From Nocardiopsis xinjiangensis YIM 90004 (GTDB taxonomy: Bacteria > Actinomycetota > Actinomycetes > Streptosporangiales > Streptosporangiaceae): a stretch of 64,000 bases of DNA. Below the pieces are notes generated by a model. That model searched no databases. It had not been told where the DNA came from and saw only the letters and a list, made by a program, of their open reading frames with translations. Positions 7,756 to 16,159 of the stretch are shown here, in pieces (the first letter of the stretch is position 1; each line of letters begins with the position of its first letter). Location: NCBI RefSeq assembly GCF_000341145.1, contig NZ_ANBE01000003.1:317320-381319 (forward strand), written 5' to 3'. Made by a program: the position numbers and the translations under genes.

Positions 7756-8784
7756 TCAGCCTTCGGCGTTCTCGAGGGCCTCGTCGATCATGGGCACGTA
7801 GCGTTCGGTGACCCAGGGGACGGTGAGCGGGTTGATGAGCGAGGAGGCGGTGACGAAGGCGTTGTCCTCGCTGGAGACCACCGCGTCGTTCTCCACGGCG
7901 GGGATGGCACCGTAGAGCTCCTGGCCCTGGATCTCCTCGCGGTCGGCCTCGTCGCTGTAGAAGGTGAAGACGAGGTCGCTGTCAGAGAGCTGGTCGGCGT
8001 TCTCCAGGCCGATGAGCGCGGAGTCGGTCCCTTCAGTCTCGGGGAATTCCTCGACGACCGGGTCGACGGTCAGCCCCATGCCGCGGACCATCGCCACCCG
8101 CTGTTCGTCGGGGAGGAAGACGCCGAGCGTGCCGGGGCCGTCGGTGTAGATGTAGGAGAACGTGACGTCCTCGAACTGGGGGTTGTCCTCGGCGGTCTCG
8201 GCGAGTGTGCTCTCGATGTCCTCGATGAGGCCGGCGGCCTCGTCGGGCTGTCCGAGCGCCTGGCCGATGAGCTCGATCTGCTGGTCCCAGTCGGTGCTCC
8301 ACGGCAGGTCGGGGTAGGCGACCGTGGGCGCGATGTCCTCCAGGATGTCGTAGTCCTCCTGGGTGATGCCGGACCACGGGGCGAGGATGACGTCGGGTTC
8401 GAGTTCGATGATGGCTTCGAAGTCGATGTCCTCGCCGCCCCGGAACTGCTCGGGCAGTTCCTCCTCCTCTTCGGTGACGGCCTCGTGGATCCAGGGCAGG
8501 TAGCCGGTCTCGTCACTGCCCCACTCGTACTCCTCGACACCCACGGGGACGTTGCCCAGCGCGATGGAGGTCTCGGCGGAGCCCTGGCCGAGGGTGACCA
8601 CACGTTCGGGTGTGTCGGGGATCTCAGCGGTTCCGAGTGCGCTCTCGATGGTGACGGGGAACCCTTCACCCGAGGCCCTCTCCCCGCTGCCGCCGCCGCT
8701 CCCGTCGTCCCCGCAGGAGGTCAGAGCCACGGTCACGACCGTAGCGGCTACGCTGGCGCCGAGGCTTCTGAGAGCGATGTGCAT
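7756..8784 (-). CDS. Iron-siderophore substrate-binding lipoprotein
   Basis: A 342-residue FecB/FhuD-class binding protein. The lipobox VALTSC (Cys near residue 24) follows a short signal peptide, then an acidic Gly/Ser linker. Two lobes follow: the first has PERVVTLGQGSAETSIALGNVPVGV, the second FTFYSDEADREEI, joined by the long helix usual for this class. The protein captures the ferric-siderophore outside the membrane and delivers it to the permeases encoded next. No siderophore synthesis gene is in the window, so the ligand is unknown and may be a xenosiderophore. Upstream are a leader hairpin, an iron box and a 49-C run. Confidence 0.9.
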   Translation of the reverse strand: MHIALRSLGASVAATVVTVALTSCGDDGSGGGSGERASGEGFPVTIESALGTAEIPDTPERVVTLGQGSAETSIALGNVPVGVEEYEWGSDETGYLPWIHEAVTEEEEELPEQFRGGEDIDFEAIIELEPDVILAPWSGITQEDYDILEDIAPTVAYPDLPWSTDWDQQIELIGQALGQPDEAAGLIEDIESTLAETAEDNPQFEDVTFSYIYTDGPGTLGVFLPDEQRVAMVRGMGLTVDPVVEEFPETEGTDSALIGLENADQLSDSDLVFTFYSDEADREEIQGQELYGAIPAVENDAVVSSEDNAFVTASSLINPLTVPWVTERYVPMIDEALENAEG

Positions 8785-8822
8785 GGATCGGCCTGTTCTT
8801 CCTGCGAGAAGGGGAGAGTGCG

Positions 8823-8858
8823 GCTTCCGCCGCGACGGAAGTTCCCTACGGCGGAAGC
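8823..8858 (-). promoter_or_regulatory. Leader hairpin of the siderophore operon
   Basis: GCTTCCGCC (8823-8831) pairs perfectly with GGCGGAAGC (8850-8858), giving a 9-bp stem with an 18-base loop. It lies between the iron box and the first start codon, so it would form in the 5' leader of the importer mRNA. It may affect mRNA stability or translation; no known riboswitch class is recognised. Confidence 0.4.
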
Positions 8859-8862
8859 AAAC

Positions 8863-8881
8863 GAAGATTAGCCTAACCTAA
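8863..8881 (-). promoter_or_regulatory. Iron box (DmdR1/IdeR-type operator)
   Basis: On the minus strand the 19 bases read TTAGGTTAGGCTAATCTTC. The actinobacterial IdeR/DmdR consensus is TTAGGTTAGSCTAACCTAA, so the left half matches fully and the right half partly. It is 79-97 bases upstream of the siderophore-binding-protein start. It predicts repression by the Fe2+-loaded regulator when iron is plentiful. Confidence 0.85.
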
Positions 8882-8901
8882 CCCCCCTGCCGGATTCAAC
8901 G

Positions 8902-8951
<50 letters not shown>

Positions 8952-8980
8952 CCGCGACCCACCCCGCTCCACCCCCACCG

Positions 8981-9005
8981 AACCGCCCCGCCCGGGCGGT
9001 TTTTT
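8981..9005 (+). terminator. Intrinsic terminator with no visible upstream gene
   Basis: AACCGCCC and GGGCGGTT form an 8-bp stem with a 5-base loop, running into six T residues: the clearest rho-independent terminator in the window. In the plus direction there is no gene upstream until the poly-C run, so what it terminates is unclear. A lost gene, a small RNA, or sequence missing at the poly-C run could explain it. Confidence 0.6.
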
Positions 9006-9451
9006 GTGCGCCGAATCACCCCTTCTTCCTGCGCCCGAGTATGGCGAAAACTTTCTCCACACAGGCATGAACAGGAAAATAAATAACTTTCCCGAAAGCA
9101 ACATAAGAAGCATTGTCACCGCCAAGCCAGGGCGAATTGCACATCACAAAAACCGCAAGTCAATGCTTGAATGATCCTAAGGAACAAACGACCTTTTGCA
9201 CCCGCGAAAAAACAACCCACTCACCACATAACAACCCCTCTCAAGTGCGAAAATGACGCCTGTTTCAGGATTCACGAAAGACCAGACAGGGCACAAAGTG
9301 CTTTTTGATGTCGGGTGAGTCTTGTAGCCTCAATTTCCTCGGCCACTTTTTCTGTTGCTGCCTCCGGGAGGCCGCGGACGCCCGCGCACTCGCACCCCGG
9401 ACATTTCTTGGCAGAGGCCGATTCTCAGATCCGGCTCTTCGAGAGTGGAGC
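9006..9451. other. AT-richer intergenic region
   Basis: About 450 bases with clearly lower GC than the rest of the window, particularly 9050-9330 with many A runs. No start/Shine-Dalgarno pair with plausible codon use was seen on either strand. The minus-strand frame from 9125 runs into poly-Gly encoded by the C run and is not believed. The region probably holds the promoter of the MFS gene and perhaps remnants of transferred DNA. Confidence 0.4.
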
Positions 9452-10681
9452 GTGTCCTTGAAACCCGACACCCCAGAGACCCACGCCCGGAACACCGACA
9501 CCCGGGCCGCCGCCAGGCGCGCCCAGGCCGCCCTGTCGGCCTACTTCTTCATCACCGGAGCGCTGCTGCCCGTCTGGGCCTCCCGTATCCCCGCCGTCAC
9601 GGCACAGAGCGGGGTGGGGCCCGACTCCCTCGGCATCGCGCTGTTCAGCCTGGGGGTGGCGGCCACGATCACCGCCCGCTCCGGGGGCGCGGTGATCGAC
9701 CGGATCGGCCCCCGGCGCGCCATCGTGCCCGTGGCCGCCGCGGCCTCGGCGGCACTGCTGCTGCCCGGCACCGCCACCGGGGCCGTCCACCTGACCATCG
9801 CCCTGGTCGTACTGGGAACCTGCCAGTCGTTCCTGAACGTCTGCGTCAACACACAGGCCGCTCACCTGCAGAGCTTCCAGAGGCGGTCGATGTTGTCGAC
9901 CTTCCACGCCTTCGTGTCCATCGGCGGCTGCGCCGGAGCGCTCACGGGCGTGGCCTCGACCCGCCTGGGCCTGGACCCGCTCACCACGTTCCAAGCGGCC
10001 GGCCTGGCCCTGGTGGCCGTCGCCCTGGGCGCGGCACGCACCCTCCTGCGCACCATGCCGCAGGAGGCGGCCGCACGCCCCCGACCGAGTACCGAACGTC
10101 CCCGGTTCCGCCCGAACACCTCACCCATGGTGCTACTGCTGGGCTGCCTCGCACTCACCGGCGTGTTGGCCGAGAGCTCCGTCCAGGACTGGAGCGCCCT
10201 CTTCGCCCAGGAGTGGGTGGGAGCGAGCGAGACCATGGCGGCCACCGTGTTCGCGGCGTTCACGGTAGCCATGGCGTGCGGCCGCCTCATGGGCGACAGG
10301 CTGACCCTGCTGCTGGGCCGGACGCTCCTGGTACGCGCGGGTGCGGCCACGGCCTTCGCCGGGTTCGTTCTGGCCCTCTCGGTCCCGTTCGCCCCCGCCT
10401 CCCTGGCGGGGTTCTCCCTGGTGGGCCTGGGACTGTCGTGTCTGGTCCCGCAGATCCTCAACGCCGCGGCCGACATCGACCCGCAACGCGTGGGCAGCAA
10501 CATGGGCACCGTCGCATCGATGGGCTACATCGGACCTCTGGTGGGGTCCCCGATCATCGGGGCCGTGGCCGCCCACACCGGTGTGGGCGTCGGCCTCATG
10601 CTCCCGGCCGGCCTGATGATCGTGGTCCTGCTCGGCGCCGGTCTGCTCAACACCAACGGCCGCCACCGGGTCCGTGTGTGA
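9452..10681 (+). CDS. MFS transporter, YbjJ-like
   Basis: A 409-residue MFS carrier with about twelve helices. The first half begins AYFFITGALLPVWASRIPAV, and the loop 2-3 motif reads GGAVIDRIGPRRA; the second half has CGRLMGDRLTLLLG in the matching position. A conserved NVCVNTQAAHLQ segment in helix 4-5 is typical of the YbjJ/FucP-related group, for which substrates are mostly unknown. The GTG at 9452 follows GAGTGGAG; longer frames to 9305 have Cys-rich noncoding-like sequence. Convergent with murG, 21 bases away. Location near the siderophore operon hints at, but does not show, a role in siderophore export. Confidence 0.8.
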   Translation: MSLKPDTPETHARNTDTRAAARRAQAALSAYFFITGALLPVWASRIPAVTAQSGVGPDSLGIALFSLGVAATITARSGGAVIDRIGPRRAIVPVAAAASAALLLPGTATGAVHLTIALVVLGTCQSFLNVCVNTQAAHLQSFQRRSMLSTFHAFVSIGGCAGALTGVASTRLGLDPLTTFQAAGLALVAVALGAARTLLRTMPQEAAARPRPSTERPRFRPNTSPMVLLLGCLALTGVLAESSVQDWSALFAQEWVGASETMAATVFAAFTVAMACGRLMGDRLTLLLGRTLLVRAGAATAFAGFVLALSVPFAPASLAGFSLVGLGLSCLVPQILNAAADIDPQRVGSNMGTVASMGYIGPLVGSPIIGAVAAHTGVGVGLMLPAGLMIVVLLGAGLLNTNGRHRVRV

Positions 10682-10702
10682 TGCCGGGCCTCGGGTGTGC
10701 GC

Positions 10703-11884
10703 TCACTGGCGGGCGGCCGAGAGCACCACGTCCACGAGCCGGTCGGCCGCGTCGGGACGCCCGTGCTCACGCGCGCGCTCGGCCATCCGAGTGCGCCGGA
10801 CCGGGTCGGCCAGCAGTGGTTCGGCGGCCTGCCGCAACGTGTCCGGGCCCACCTCCGACACCAGCGCGGCCGCCGCACCCGAACCCTGCAGGTGCTCGGC
10901 GTTGTGGCGCTGCTCGTCCCCGGCCGAGGTCGCCAGCGGGACGAGCACCGATGCCTTGCCCAGCGCGGTCAGTTCGGCGATCGTGCCCGCGCCGCTGCGC
11001 GAGACCACCACGTCGGCGAGAGCGAGGACGTCCGGCAGCTCGGGGCCCACGAAGTCGGTGAGGTGATACCGCTCCGCCAGCCCCTGCGGGAGCTCGCGCG
11101 CCGCCTCGCGCAGCGGCTCCAGGTGGGAGGCCCCGCACTGGTGGACGACGTTGGCGCGCGCCAGCAACCACGGCAGCAGTGCGCCCACGGTGTCGTTGAT
11201 CTGCTTCGACCCCTGGGCGCCGCCGGTCACGTAGACGGTGGGCCGGCCCGGGTCGTGGCCGGTGAAGCCGAGGGCCTGCACGGCGCGGTCCGAACGGCCC
11301 TCGAAGATCTCCGGGCGCACCGGGTTGCCGGTCACCACCGCGTAGTCGCGTGCGCCGTCCGGGAGCAGCTCGACCGTGGACTCGGCGGAGACCGCCACAC
11401 GCGCGGCCGTGCGGGCCAGGACCTTGTTGGCCAGGCCCAGCCGCACCGTCTGTTCGTGCACGACCAGTGGGCGGCGGGCGAACTTGGCTGCCAGGCCGAC
11501 CGGAACGGCCACGTATCCGCCGGTCGCCAGGACGACGTCCGGGGCGAAGTCGGAGATGAGCGAGCAGGCCTGCGCCGCGCCCCTGGGCACGTTGGTCATG
11601 TCCCTGACGTTGGCCGGCGAGATCATCTTCAGCGGGTTACCGGCCCGCCGGAGCTTGCCGGTGGCCACCGCCTCGAACGGGATCCCGTTCGAGGCCGCCA
11701 CCCGCGACTCCAGGCTGTCCTCGGCACCCACCCACTTCACGTCCAGGGAGAAGCCTCCCTGGGCGAGGCGTGCGCGCAGGGCGTTCACGGTCGTCAGGGC
11801 CGGGTAGGTGTGCCCTCCGGTCCCGCCCCCGGTCACGATCAGGCGGATGTCCTGGGTGGCGAGAAGGCCGTTGTCGCTGTTCAC
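10703..11884 (-). CDS. murG: MurG-like UDP-GlcNAc:lipid I N-acetylglucosaminyltransferase, stand-alone copy
   Basis: A 393-residue GT28 enzyme. N-terminal Gly loop GGGTGGHTYPAL (about residues 18-29), second Gly loop ATGGYVAVPVG, and the donor-binding half with VTGGAQGSKQIND and SRSGAGTIAELTALGKASVLVPL. MurG adds GlcNAc to lipid I at the inner face of the membrane to make lipid II. The usual murG sits in the dcw cell-division cluster; here it stands alone, so this is probably a second copy. A paralogue may modify lipid II in a special developmental stage or use a different lipid sugar. The GTG start is at 11884. Confidence 0.85.
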   Translation of the reverse strand: MNSDNGLLATQDIRLIVTGGGTGGHTYPALTTVNALRARLAQGGFSLDVKWVGAEDSLESRVAASNGIPFEAVATGKLRRAGNPLKMISPANVRDMTNVPRGAAQACSLISDFAPDVVLATGGYVAVPVGLAAKFARRPLVVHEQTVRLGLANKVLARTAARVAVSAESTVELLPDGARDYAVVTGNPVRPEIFEGRSDRAVQALGFTGHDPGRPTVYVTGGAQGSKQINDTVGALLPWLLARANVVHQCGASHLEPLREAARELPQGLAERYHLTDFVGPELPDVLALADVVVSRSGAGTIAELTALGKASVLVPLATSAGDEQRHNAEHLQGSGAAAALVSEVGPDTLRQAAEPLLADPVRRTRMAERAREHGRPDAADRLVDVVLSAARQ

Positions 11885-12313
11885 CGAGACCCCCCGTAGA
11901 ACGTCCCGGCCTCAAGGCCGGGAAGGGATTCAAGATGTGGCTTACTCATGTCGCCTTCCTACAAGACTCGGGCGGGTACGGACGGTACACGGGGCCCGGT
12001 GGGCGGCCCCGTCCGGGGAAGCGCGCAGGCCCCACGGCCGCAACGTTCGCCGGAAGAGCCGGAGCGATCCGGCGCGAGGTCTCGGTGGGGGAGTCCGAGC
12101 CCGCCCGTCGCGGTCCCAATGAACCGTAACCGCACCCCGCCGGTGCCCCGTCACCCCGGATCCGCACCGTGCGCCCCCCGGAGCGCCGGACCGCCTGCCG
12201 TACGGGAGGCCCCGGACCGATACGATCGTGCCCGCAACCTTCCCCTTCGTCGCGGGCCGCCCGGTGCCGGAGGCCCGGAGGGGCTTCGCCGACAACTCGG
12301 AAACGGTACACAG
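11885..12313. other. Intergenic region with IS200/IS605-end-like hairpin
   Basis: The 429 bases between divergent murG and the HSDR_N-like gene hold no convincing gene. At 11906-11923 lies CCCGGCCTCAAGGCCGGG, a 7-bp stem with a UCAA tetraloop. It is flanked by AACGT and AAGGGATTCAAG. This arrangement recalls the right-end hairpin downstream of actinobacterial tnpB genes. No tnpA or tnpB sequence remains nearby, so at most this is a remnant. The rest is GC-rich with no recognised motif. Confidence 0.35.
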
Positions 12314-13069
12314 ATGGACGCTGAAGCCACCCAGGTCATGAGCAGGACGGGCGAATTCACCACCACGATGGGCTGGGAACGCACCGTCCGGAGCAGGGTG
12401 GCGGCGGCCCTGGACCGATTCTCCGGCCCCCTCGCCGACCTGGTCGAACGCGACGCCAACGACGGAGACACCCGCTTGCTGGTCGCGGACTTCTTCAGCA
12501 TGGGCCTCAACTTCAGCAAGTACCAGGACCTCACCACCGAGTACCGCACCAGCGGCGACTCCATCGACTACGCGGTGGTGCTGGACGGCGCCCTGTTCGC
12601 CCCGATCGAGGTACGCGGTGTGGGCGCCGAACTGGACCTGCGCAACATCCAGATGTCCCGGCGCCTGGCCACGGAGCAGGGCGCCGAGTGGGTGGTGCTC
12701 ACCAACGGCCGTGTGTGGCGCCTCTACCACCTGCGTCCCGCCTCCGACGGCGGTACGCCCCGGCCGGTCGTGGTCGTCGACGTGGACCTGCTCGACGAGG
12801 ACGCCCACGAACACAACGTCGACGGGCTCTTCCACCTGACGCGGGAAGCGGTCGAGCACGGCCGTCTGGACGCCCTGCGCCAGTGGCGCGAGGGGTTGGA
12901 GGCCGGGGCGGTGGCCGACGCGCTGGCCGGGGACCGGGTGCTGGGCGCGCTCCGGGACGAACTGCGTGAACGCAGCGGGCATCCGGGCCACCCCGGGGAG
13001 AGCGACGAGCTGCGCCGGGTCCTGGCCGAGGAGGTCCTCGCGCGCGGTCTGCTGCCCGACCGGGACTGA
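12314..13069 (+). CDS. HSDR_N-like (type I restriction R subunit N-terminal) orphan protein
   Basis: A 251-residue protein resembling the PD-(D/E)xK nuclease domain found at the N-terminus of type I restriction R subunits. Matching features are D85 (SIDYAVVL), E99 (APIEVRG), a LDLRNIQMSRRLA helix and the LTNGRVWRLYHL strand around 130-140. The expected catalytic E-x-K reads E99-V-R101, so lysine is replaced by arginine. No helicase, methylase or specificity gene adjoins it, and there is no motor domain. It may be an inactive or repurposed nuclease fold. The ATG has no strong ribosome site; upstream frame is open but unlike coding sequence. Confidence 0.7.
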   Translation: MDAEATQVMSRTGEFTTTMGWERTVRSRVAAALDRFSGPLADLVERDANDGDTRLLVADFFSMGLNFSKYQDLTTEYRTSGDSIDYAVVLDGALFAPIEVRGVGAELDLRNIQMSRRLATEQGAEWVVLTNGRVWRLYHLRPASDGGTPRPVVVVDVDLLDEDAHEHNVDGLFHLTREAVEHGRLDALRQWREGLEAGAVADALAGDRVLGALRDELRERSGHPGHPGESDELRRVLAEEVLARGLLPDRD

Positions 13070-13076
13070 TCCGGAC

Positions 13077-14765
13077 TCAGCCGAGGGCGCCGATGCGCGC
13101 GTAGACCTGCTGGTAGGTCTCCACGACGCTCGGCCAGGTGCGGAACCGGCGCACCTCCTCCAGCGCCTCGGCGACCCGGCTCTCCCGGTGGGTGTCGTCC
13201 TTGCGGAGCCGGATCATCGCACCGGCGAGGGCTTCCGCGTCCGCCGGCGGCACCAGGCTCCCGGCCCTGCCGTCGGCGAGGAGTTCGCGCAGCGCCGGCA
13301 GGTCGCTGGCCACCACCGGGACCCCGTAGGCCATGGCCTCCACCGGTTTGAGCGGGGTCACCAGCCGGGCGACCCCGGTGTCCAGGCGCGGGACGACCAT
13401 CACGTCGAGGGACGCCTGGGCGCGCAGTGCGTCGGTGTGTTCGACACGGCCGGGGAAGGCGCACGTGTGCGCGATGCCCAGGCGCTCTGCGAGGGCGAGC
13501 AGGTCCTCGCGGTCCTCACCGTCGCCCACCAGCAGGACCCGCACCTCGCGGTCGCGGTCGCGCATGAGGGCTGCGGCTTCCAGAAGCGTGCCGAACCCCT
13601 CGTAGCGGTGGAGGCTGGAGACCGACCCGATGACGAACTCCTCCTGGCCGATGCCGTGTGCGGCACGGAAGGCGGCGCCGTCGGGGCGTTCGTCCAGCAG
13701 GCTCTCGTCGACGGCGTTGGGGGCCAGGAAGACCCGTTCGGGGTCCACGCCGCGTTCCAGGATCCGGTCGCGCATGGTCTCGGCGAGGGTGACCACGGCG
13801 TCGGCCTCTCGGGCCAGGTCGGTCTCGCGCTGCAGGGTGAGGCGGAACCATTCGCTGCCGCGCCGGTCGTGGGATCCGGGGCCGGCCATCCAGCTCTCCT
13901 CCAGGAGGCCGCGCAGTTCGTAGACGACGGGGATGCCGAGGGCGCGGCCGACGTTGAGGGCGATGGTGGCGTTCTTGTTGCCGCTGGCCGCATGCAGGAC
14001 CGCCGGGCGCAGTTCCCGTGCGAGCTCGGTGACGGCGCGGACGGAGGCGTCGATGCGTTCGAACATGCCGGGATAGCGGCGGCCCGGTTCGACGCGGTGG
14101 TAGGGCACCCCTTCGATCTCGACGTAGCGGTCGGTGTCCTGGTCCTTGGGGGTGGGGTAACCGGCGAAGGTGACGGCGCGGGCGTCGAGGCCGGCGGCTC
14201 GCTGTGCGGCGAGGATGCGTTGGGTGCGCACGGTGTAACCGGCCTGGGTGCACGGGAGGGAGTTGGTGACCACGTGCAGGACCCGGCCGGGAACAGGGGT
14301 CTGAGCGGCGAGCGGGGGTTCGGGCAGGGGTGGCAGCGGGCCGATGCTCCGGCGATGGCTGAGGTAATCGTGGCGCCGGCGGGCCGCTGCCTCGTCGTGG
14401 GGCGCGTGGGGGGCGAGTTCGTCGACTGCTTCCTGGATGCGCCCGTCGGAGAAGAGGCCCTCGGCCTGGGTACGGGCACGTCCGGCGGCCTGGGTACGGG
14501 CGCGTTCGGAGGCCCTGTCGGGGCGCTCCTGTCCGCGGGTGAATGCGGTGTGCAGGCGGGCGGTGCGACGATCGGCCCGGCGGGCCAGGAGCGCGGCGGC
14601 TCCGGCGGCCCCCACGGCGGCCAGGGTCCCGAGGAGGAGCAGAGCGGTCGGCCAGGTGATGGCCCCTGCGGCGGCGGACCCGAGTACGACTGCGGTGCAG
14701 GCCGCCCCCGCGACCGCCCCCGCGACCGCCGCTGGCCGACGCTTACCCACCGGTGAGAACCCCAT
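13077..14765 (-). CDS. Membrane-anchored family 4 glycosyltransferase
   Basis: A 562-residue protein. Residues about 10-60 hold two hydrophobic segments, followed by an Arg/Ala/Gln-rich helical linker to about 140. The GT-B enzyme starts at VLHVVTNSLPCTQAGYTVRTQ, the acceptor-side Gly loop of GT4 enzymes. The donor side has LAPNAVDE, GSVSSLHRYEGFGTLLEA and MVVPRLDTGVARLVTPLKPVEAMAYGVPVVASD, which carries the E-x7-E type nucleotide-sugar site. It transfers a sugar from a nucleotide sugar at the membrane face, perhaps to a cell-wall glycan. Acceptor unknown. Tail-to-tail with the HSDR_N-like gene, 7 bases apart. Confidence 0.85.
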   Translation of the reverse strand: MGFSPVGKRRPAAVAGAVAGAACTAVVLGSAAAGAITWPTALLLLGTLAAVGAAGAAALLARRADRRTARLHTAFTRGQERPDRASERARTQAAGRARTQAEGLFSDGRIQEAVDELAPHAPHDEAAARRRHDYLSHRRSIGPLPPLPEPPLAAQTPVPGRVLHVVTNSLPCTQAGYTVRTQRILAAQRAAGLDARAVTFAGYPTPKDQDTDRYVEIEGVPYHRVEPGRRYPGMFERIDASVRAVTELARELRPAVLHAASGNKNATIALNVGRALGIPVVYELRGLLEESWMAGPGSHDRRGSEWFRLTLQRETDLAREADAVVTLAETMRDRILERGVDPERVFLAPNAVDESLLDERPDGAAFRAAHGIGQEEFVIGSVSSLHRYEGFGTLLEAAALMRDRDREVRVLLVGDGEDREDLLALAERLGIAHTCAFPGRVEHTDALRAQASLDVMVVPRLDTGVARLVTPLKPVEAMAYGVPVVASDLPALRELLADGRAGSLVPPADAEALAGAMIRLRKDDTHRESRVAEALEEVRRFRTWPSVVETYQQVYARIGALG

Positions 14766-14916
14766 GTCGCCCCCTCGTGCTGAACAGCGATGATTCCCGG
14801 TGTCCCGTTCACCGGAGGGCCCCGGGAAGCACCGACCACGTTAACCAGAGGGAGGATCACCCTGCGTGACCGTTGGCCTGTGTGTCACACAAAAGGGGAC
14901 GCGTCAGCGGCTCGGC

Positions 14917-16048
14917 TCAACCGGACTCGCCCGAGTGTTCCCGTGCCCGGTTCAGTTCGCCCAGGAGCCGCGAGAGGTCGGTGAACAGGGCGGCGCGCGC
15001 CGGTTCCTCGTCACCCGGGTCCCTCATCATGCGGCGACGGCACTCGCTCACGCTCGCCAGAGCCTCGTCCAGACGGTGGGCCAACTGCTTCGAGACCGTG
15101 TCCCGGCCGGGCTCCTGCTCATCGTGGATCCCCTGGAGGATGCTCGCGGTCTCCTCCAGCAGATCCGCGTACGCATGTTGGAACTCGCCCCCCAGCGCGA
15201 TGTGGTCGTAGTGCCCTCCGTACAGGTTCTGGAGGCCCTTCGTGATCGACTCGACATCCCGTGAGGCACGTTCGAGCGCCAGGATCCATGTGCGGTACCC
15301 GCTGAGGCGCTTGGGTGTCTGCTGGCGAGGCAGGAGGCGCCGCGGGTTCAACCGCACGCGGTTCTCCTGCCGTTCCACTGCGTCCCAGGCGCTGCCTGCG
15401 ATACTGTCCAGGCTCTCGGACCGGCGCGTCCAGTAATCGATTCTGCTCTCGCTCACTTCCCCGCGCAGTTCCTCCGCGAGCCCCGAGGCGAGGTCGCGCA
15501 TGGTGTCGGTGAAGTCCAGGACCGCGTTCTCCGCGTCCCTGAAGCGGATGGCCGGCGCCATGACGAAGTTGGTGAGCAAGGCCGACAACGCGCCCAGGCC
15601 GACCATGAGCAGGAGCTGTCCCAGGGCCGTGGCGCTTTCGGCCGATCCGTTCGCCAGGGCGAAGGCCGCCACCACCGGGACCTGTTTCCCCTGGCCACCG
15701 AAGAACCTGAATTGCCCCAGGACCAGAGCCGCCGACACGGCCAATGCGAACGACCAGATCTCGAGCCCGACGGTGAGCCCGCCCGCGCCGGCGAAGAGCG
15801 CGCCGGCCACCACGGCGGCCACGTAGCGCCACGACTGGTGCACAGCACCGTACACACTCGGCTGAATGACCAAGAGGGCGGAGAAGGGGGGCGAACCCGA
15901 CGAAGGTGCCCTGCGGGTCGAGCGGCATCCCGACGGCCAGTGCGAGCGTCGCCGCCACCGCGGACTTGAGGAGGAGGACGGCGTTCTCCCGCTCGTATCC
16001 CCGCCGCTCCCACAGGCGTTGGTAGGCCTCTTTCATGCGGTCCCACAC
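14917..16048 (-). pseudogene. FUSC/aromatic-acid exporter family gene with a +1 frameshift
   Basis: Two overlapping minus-strand frames encode one FUSC-type membrane protein. The N-terminal part (VWDRMKEAYQRLWERRG to GTFVGFAPL) is in one frame and the rest (SALLVIQPSVYGAVHQ to the stop at 14917) in another. Removing one base from the G6 run at 15886-15891 joins them as GFAPFSALLVIQ, exactly as expected for the family. The C-terminal 200 residues are a cytoplasmic helical domain. An intact homologue lies at 42272-43465. Either the gene is broken, or the count in the homopolymer is wrong. Start taken at GTG 16048 after GGCGGAG; ATG 16066 or 16081 are alternatives. Confidence 0.75.
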
Positions 16049-16159
16049 CGCTGTCACTCCGCCCATTTCACACGCGCCCACCCCGAAATACGCACCTTTT
16101 ACCTGCGTCCTCCGTCGACTCCCCGCTGTTCCGGCCCGTGTGCACGCCCACCGTGCAGG

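Noticed and set aside
9305..9451. 49-residue N-terminal extension of the MFS carrier
   Set aside because: Cys-rich, AT-rich DNA without ribosome site; the GTG at 9452 has one and gives a normal length.
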